A DNA stretch of 8,342 bases from Salaquimonas sp. (GTDB taxonomy: Bacteria > Pseudomonadota > Alphaproteobacteria > Rhizobiales > Rhizobiaceae), in contig JAHEHW010000054.1 of assembly GCA_024639745.1 (NCBI GenBank), positions 1-8,342 of the forward strand. Reading direction: 5' to 3'. The notes under the pieces were generated by a model. The model worked only from the letters and a program-made list of their open reading frames with translations, made no database searches and had not been told where the DNA came from. Positions 5,689 to 8,342 of the stretch are shown in pieces. The stretch's first letter is position 1. Each line of letters starts with the position of its first letter. Made by a program: the position numbers and the translations under genes.

Positions 5689-7272
5689 ATGGTTGAAGAG
5701 ACTGCGATGTCGGAAGAACAGGGCGAAGGTGCAGCACGCGGTGGCAGCAGACGGGCAAGAGGCGGCGGTGGTGCCGCAAGGCGAGCCGAGCGAACCGGCG
5801 TTAAGCTGACGAGCTTGCCGTATATTCATCGAAAACTTGACCCGGTCGATGTTCTGTCGAGCGAGGCCATCGAAATCATCGAACACAATGCTGATATCCT
5901 GATGGAAGAGGTCGGCGTTGAATATCGTGACGATCCTGAAGCCTTGCAGATGTGGCGTGATGCTGGGGCAGATGTGCAGGGCCAGCGAGTGCATTTTCCA
6001 AAGGGTCTGTGCCGCGAGTTGATGAAAACGGCGCCGTCCGCGTTCACTCAACATGCCCGCAATCCTGAGCGCAATGTGCAGATCGGCGGCAAGAGTACTG
6101 TATTTGCGCCGGTCTACGGCCCTCCCTTCGTCCGCGACCTCGATGGTCAGCGGCGCTATGCCACCATCGAGGATTTTCGAAAATTCGTGAAACTGGCCTA
6201 TATGGCGCCGGCCATGCATCATTCCGGCGGTACGGTGTGCGAACCCGTCGACATTGCCGTCAACAAACGCCATCTGGACATGGTCTATACCCATATCCGC
6301 TATTCCGACAAACCGTTCATGGGTTCGGTGACAGCGCCCGAGCGGGCAGAAGACACCGTACACATGGCCCGGATGTTGTTCGGGGAAGAGTTCGTCGATC
6401 AGAATTGCGTTCTCGTCTCGCTGATCAACTGCAACTCGCCAATGGTTCTCGATGATACCATGTTGGGGGCGTTGAAGGTTTATGCCCGCGCCAATCAGGC
6501 TTGCATCATCTCGCCATTTATCGTTGGCGGTGCGATGAGCCCGGTAACCGTGGCCGGGACACTGACCCAAGTGCTTTGCGAGGCGACATCCGCGATTGCT
6601 TTCTCGCAGCTCTGTCGTCCTGGTGCGCCGGTTATTTTCGGTACTTTCGCGACAGCAATCTCGATGCAGTCGGGCGCGCCTTGTTTCGGTACTCCGGAAC
6701 CCGCCCAGGTATTGATGGGGGCTGCGCAATACGCGCGACGCTACAATCTGCCCTTCCGTTCCGGTGGGTCGCTCACGGGCTCGAAGATTCCGGACGCATC
6801 TGCCGCTTATGAGAGCGCTAATACGCTCTGGCCGGCAATGATGGGTGGCGTTAACTTCATGTTGCACGCCGCAGGTTGGCTGGAAGGGGGGCTTGTATCT
6901 TCCTTCGAGAAATTCATCATGGATTGCGATCAACTCGCCGCTGCCCAAAAATTCGCTGGTGGGATCGATATGTCTGAAAACGCGCAGGCGATGGGGGCTA
7001 TCCGGGAAGTCGGGCCTGGCGGGCATTACCTCGGTTGCCAGCATACGCAGGACAATTTCAAGACTGCCTTTCATGTCTCCTCGGTTGCTGACAGCAACTC
7101 CTTCGAACAATGGGAAATCGAAGGAAGCAAGCGGACCGAAGAGCGAGCGAACCAGATCGCCCGCAATTGGCTCGATGCTTATCAACCGCCTGCGCTTGAA
7201 GAAGGTATCGATGAAGCGCTGCGTGAATACATCCAGCAGAAAAAGGATTCGATGCCTGACGCGTTTGGCTGA
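5689..7272 (+). CDS. MttB-superfamily amine:corrinoid methyltransferase lacking pyrrolysine
   Basis: This 527-residue protein matches the trimethylamine methyltransferase (MttB) family, a TIM barrel that transfers a methyl group from a methylamine to a corrinoid protein. Seen: IIEHNADILMEEVGVEYRDD near residues 62-81, the AALQYARRYNLP-like segment (here AAQYARRYNLPFRSGG), and GGVNFMLHAAGWLEGGL in the C-terminal half. The frame has no internal TAG, so pyrrolysine is absent; such members include MtgB (glycine betaine), MtpB (proline betaine) and MtcB (carnitine). The true substrate cannot be read, but the neighbouring homocysteine methyltransferase favours a betaine. Residues 12-35 are a Gly/Arg/Ala-rich low-complexity tail. 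The ATG at 5689 is listed; the ATG at 5707 has a better RBS (GAAGAG, 6 nt upstream) and may be the real start. The corrinoid protein is encoded divergently and the Fe-S protein follows downstream. Confidence 0.92.
   Translation: MVEETAMSEEQGEGAARGGSRRARGGGGAARRAERTGVKLTSLPYIHRKLDPVDVLSSEAIEIIEHNADILMEEVGVEYRDDPEALQMWRDAGADVQGQRVHFPKGLCRELMKTAPSAFTQHARNPERNVQIGGKSTVFAPVYGPPFVRDLDGQRRYATIEDFRKFVKLAYMAPAMHHSGGTVCEPVDIAVNKRHLDMVYTHIRYSDKPFMGSVTAPERAEDTVHMARMLFGEEFVDQNCVLVSLINCNSPMVLDDTMLGALKVYARANQACIISPFIVGGAMSPVTVAGTLTQVLCEATSAIAFSQLCRPGAPVIFGTFATAISMQSGAPCFGTPEPAQVLMGAAQYARRYNLPFRSGGSLTGSKIPDASAAYESANTLWPAMMGGVNFMLHAAGWLEGGLVSSFEKFIMDCDQLAAAQKFAGGIDMSENAQAMGAIREVGPGGHYLGCQHTQDNFKTAFHVSSVADSNSFEQWEIEGSKRTEERANQIARNWLDAYQPPALEEGIDEALREYIQQKKDSMPDAFG
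5695..5700 (+). promoter_or_regulatory. Possible ribosome binding site for an alternative MttB-family start at 5707
   Basis: GAAGAG lies 6 nt before the in-frame ATG at 5707. The ATG at 5689 has only a poor AAAAG upstream. If 5707 is used the protein loses six residues. Confidence 0.4.
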
Positions 7273-7279
7273 AAAGGTT

Positions 7280-7294
7280 CCTCCGTGTCGGAGG
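7280..7294. other. Short hairpin after the MttB-family gene
   Basis: CCTCCG (7280-7285) and CGGAGG (7289-7294) form a perfect 6-bp stem with a TGT loop, 7 bp after the stop. No T-run follows on the plus strand, so it is more likely an mRNA-stabilising or processing hairpin within the two-gene plus-strand unit than a terminator. The rest of the 130-bp gap before the Fe-S gene shows nothing I can name. Confidence 0.4.
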
Positions 7295-7402
7295 CCCATG
7301 CCCGCAAAAGAGTTGGCGATGCTATCACCAAAAGCGTCTGGAAACTGAGCGCGCCGACAGGGGTGCGCCGGGGCCGGCATCGTAAGCCCTGATGGTGTAG
7401 CG

Positions 7403-8125
7403 ATGCCATCCGCTTCAAATCTCTTTGTGGCATTGCACACTCCGCTCGGCAAGGCGCTATCGCCGTTCGGATTGAGCGTTTTCGGCTGGTTCGAGCCGCT
7501 TCCTGATGAGATTCAGTGCCGTTTGGGCAACACCAACAACCGGCTTATGGCGGCCCTCATCGGTAATCGCCCCGTGGATGGTCAGCATAGGATGTGGCCG
7601 GTCTTTCGCGCTTCGCCAGAGAATTCCGATGGCCTGCCAGATCCATTGGATCGTTGGACGAAGCGCGTTATCGACCCGATCGCCAATGAATTCTCAGCTG
7701 AGGTTGCTTACCCGTTTGGTGCCGAGATCTATCCGTTCCAGCGCTGGGCCAAGCGAGCCATGGGCCTGCAGGCGTCGCCTCTCGGTATTCTCGTTGATCC
7801 CGATCACGGTCTCTGGACGGGATTTCGTGCCGCGCTGATTTTCCCGGAAACCTTCGACTTTCCATCTCAGGTACATCGGCAACATCCTTGCGATACATGC
7901 TCCGAGAAACCGTGCCTAACAGCCTGTCCGGTCGGCGCTTTCAGCGACAGCGGCTTTGCGGTGAATGATTGCCGAGGTCATCTTGCCAGCAGGCAGTCAC
8001 CCGATTGCCTCGATATAGGTTGTATTGCACGGGCTGCATGTCCCGTGGGTATCCCCTATACCGCTGCCCAAATTCGCTTTCACATGGTGGCTTTCGCCCC
8101 TGATGCCAACACGCCGAGGCGCTAG
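7403..8125 (+). CDS. Dicluster Fe-S (ferredoxin-like) protein
   Basis: This 240-residue protein has a C-terminal ferredoxin-like domain. Seen: C163-x2-C166-x4-C171-x3-C175-P, then cysteines at 190, 202, 207 and 213, the last also followed by Pro (ACPVG). Eight cysteines in two groups predict two [4Fe-4S] clusters. The layout recalls the Fe-S half of epoxyqueuosine reductase QueG, but QueG's N-terminal corrinoid half is missing. The N-terminal 160 residues (NTNNRLMAALIGNRP, RMWPVF and WTKRVIDPI segments) match nothing I can name. No signal peptide or transmembrane helix is evident, so it is probably cytoplasmic. The start has a poor RBS and the frame stays open upstream, so the N-terminus is uncertain. 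Next to an MttB-type gene it may reduce Co(II) to Co(I) in the corrinoid protein, as the Fe-S domains of RamA do in methanogens; this is inference. Confidence 0.8.
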   Translation: MPSASNLFVALHTPLGKALSPFGLSVFGWFEPLPDEIQCRLGNTNNRLMAALIGNRPVDGQHRMWPVFRASPENSDGLPDPLDRWTKRVIDPIANEFSAEVAYPFGAEIYPFQRWAKRAMGLQASPLGILVDPDHGLWTGFRAALIFPETFDFPSQVHRQHPCDTCSEKPCLTACPVGAFSDSGFAVNDCRGHLASRQSPDCLDIGCIARAACPVGIPYTAAQIRFHMVAFAPDANTPRR

Positions 8126-8132
8126 CGCTGTA

Positions 8133-8342
8133 TCAGGCCCGGCGGCGTCCGCGTCGCTCGCGCGCCGGCTTGGCGCTTTGTTCTGCAGCGGTAGCGTTTT
8201 TCATTGGACCGATCTTCTTGACCACTTCGTCTAAGCTTGGTCGACGATGATCGCTGACAGCAACATGTTCGTCGATGGCGCCGCGCATCGCTTCCAGGTG
8301 TTCGCAAGAAGTGCCGCAGCAGCCGCCAATAATGCGCGCGCC
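8133..8342 (-). CDS. bmt: Homocysteine S-methyltransferase, probably betaine-homocysteine methyltransferase, C-terminal part
   Basis: Only the last 69 residues are present; the gene enters from the right edge. Seen: ARIIGGCCGTSCEHL at the start of the fragment, the C-terminal zinc-binding Cys-Cys motif of the homocysteine S-methyltransferase family, which together with an earlier cysteine binds the Zn that activates homocysteine. In betaine-using alphaproteobacteria the enzyme of this type is BMT, which converts glycine betaine and homocysteine to dimethylglycine and methionine. Calling this fragment BMT rather than S-methylmethionine or MetH-type rests on the amine-demethylation neighbourhood and on my recollection of a similar arrangement near the Sinorhizobium bmt gene. 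The protein ends in a basic tail (KPARERRGRRRA). Its stop lies 7 bp from that of the converging Fe-S gene, with no visible terminator between them. Confidence 0.75.
   Translation of the reverse strand, partial: GARIIGGCCGTSCEHLEAMRGAIDEHVAVSDHRRPSLDEVVKKIGPMKNATAAEQSAKPARERRGRRRA

Noticed and set aside
5689..7272. Pyrrolysine-containing MttB
   Set aside because: The frame reads through to TGA at 7270-7272 without an in-frame TAG, so no amber-encoded residue is present.
5641..7452. A 603-codon open frame on the minus strand opposite the MttB-family gene
   Set aside because: It is antisense to a clear family match, its translation has no recognisable domain, and it looks like a shadow of the plus-strand codon usage.

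Overview
The window is a compact one-carbon gene cluster that reads as an alphaproteobacterium, most likely Hyphomicrobiales (Rhizobiales). The reasons are moderately high GC, ATGA start/stop overlaps between genes, and a family combination I associate with rhizobial and roseobacter-type genomes: an MttB-superfamily protein, a corrinoid protein, DUF1638, a 'virulence factor' family protein, a MetV-like protein, MetF and a betaine-homocysteine methyltransferase. The taxonomic call is inference. I see no transposases, tRNAs, rRNAs or CRISPR arrays.

Layout, left to right. A minus-strand block fills 1-5256. In transcription order (right to left) it holds: a corrinoid-binding protein (5256-4555), a strong intrinsic terminator, then DUF1638 (4421-3819), two MaoC-type hot-dog proteins (3822-3370 and 3373-2888), a short 'virulence factor' family protein (2788-2477), a MetV-like cysteine-rich MTHFR C-terminal-domain protein (2480-1869), MetF (1872-769), and the 5' part of a methyl-tetrahydrofolate:corrinoid methyltransferase (688 to beyond the left edge). 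Genes inside the two chains DUF1638-maoC-maoC and virulence factor-metV-metF overlap by exactly 4 bp (ATGA). The last methyltransferase has its own upstream region with a perfect 22-bp palindrome that resembles an ArsR/SahR-type operator.

A 432-bp divergent regulatory region (5257-5688) separates this block from two plus-strand genes: an MttB-superfamily methyltransferase without pyrrolysine (5689-7272) and a small dicluster Fe-S protein (7403-8125). The right edge holds the C-terminal end of a minus-strand zinc-type homocysteine methyltransferase, probably betaine-homocysteine methyltransferase, whose stop lies 7 bp from that of the Fe-S gene.

Proposed joint function (inference). The MttB homologue would move a methyl group from a quaternary or tertiary amine, such as glycine betaine or a related betaine, to Co(I) of the corrinoid protein. 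The left-edge methyltransferase would pass it on to tetrahydrofolate, and a MetV/MetF pair would oxidise methyl-THF to methylene-THF. The Fe-S protein could supply electrons for corrinoid reactivation. The homocysteine methyltransferase would be a second, cobalamin-independent outlet for betaine methyl groups. DUF1638 and the 'virulence factor' protein have no known function to my knowledge, and the tandem MaoC pair is the least expected part of the cluster.
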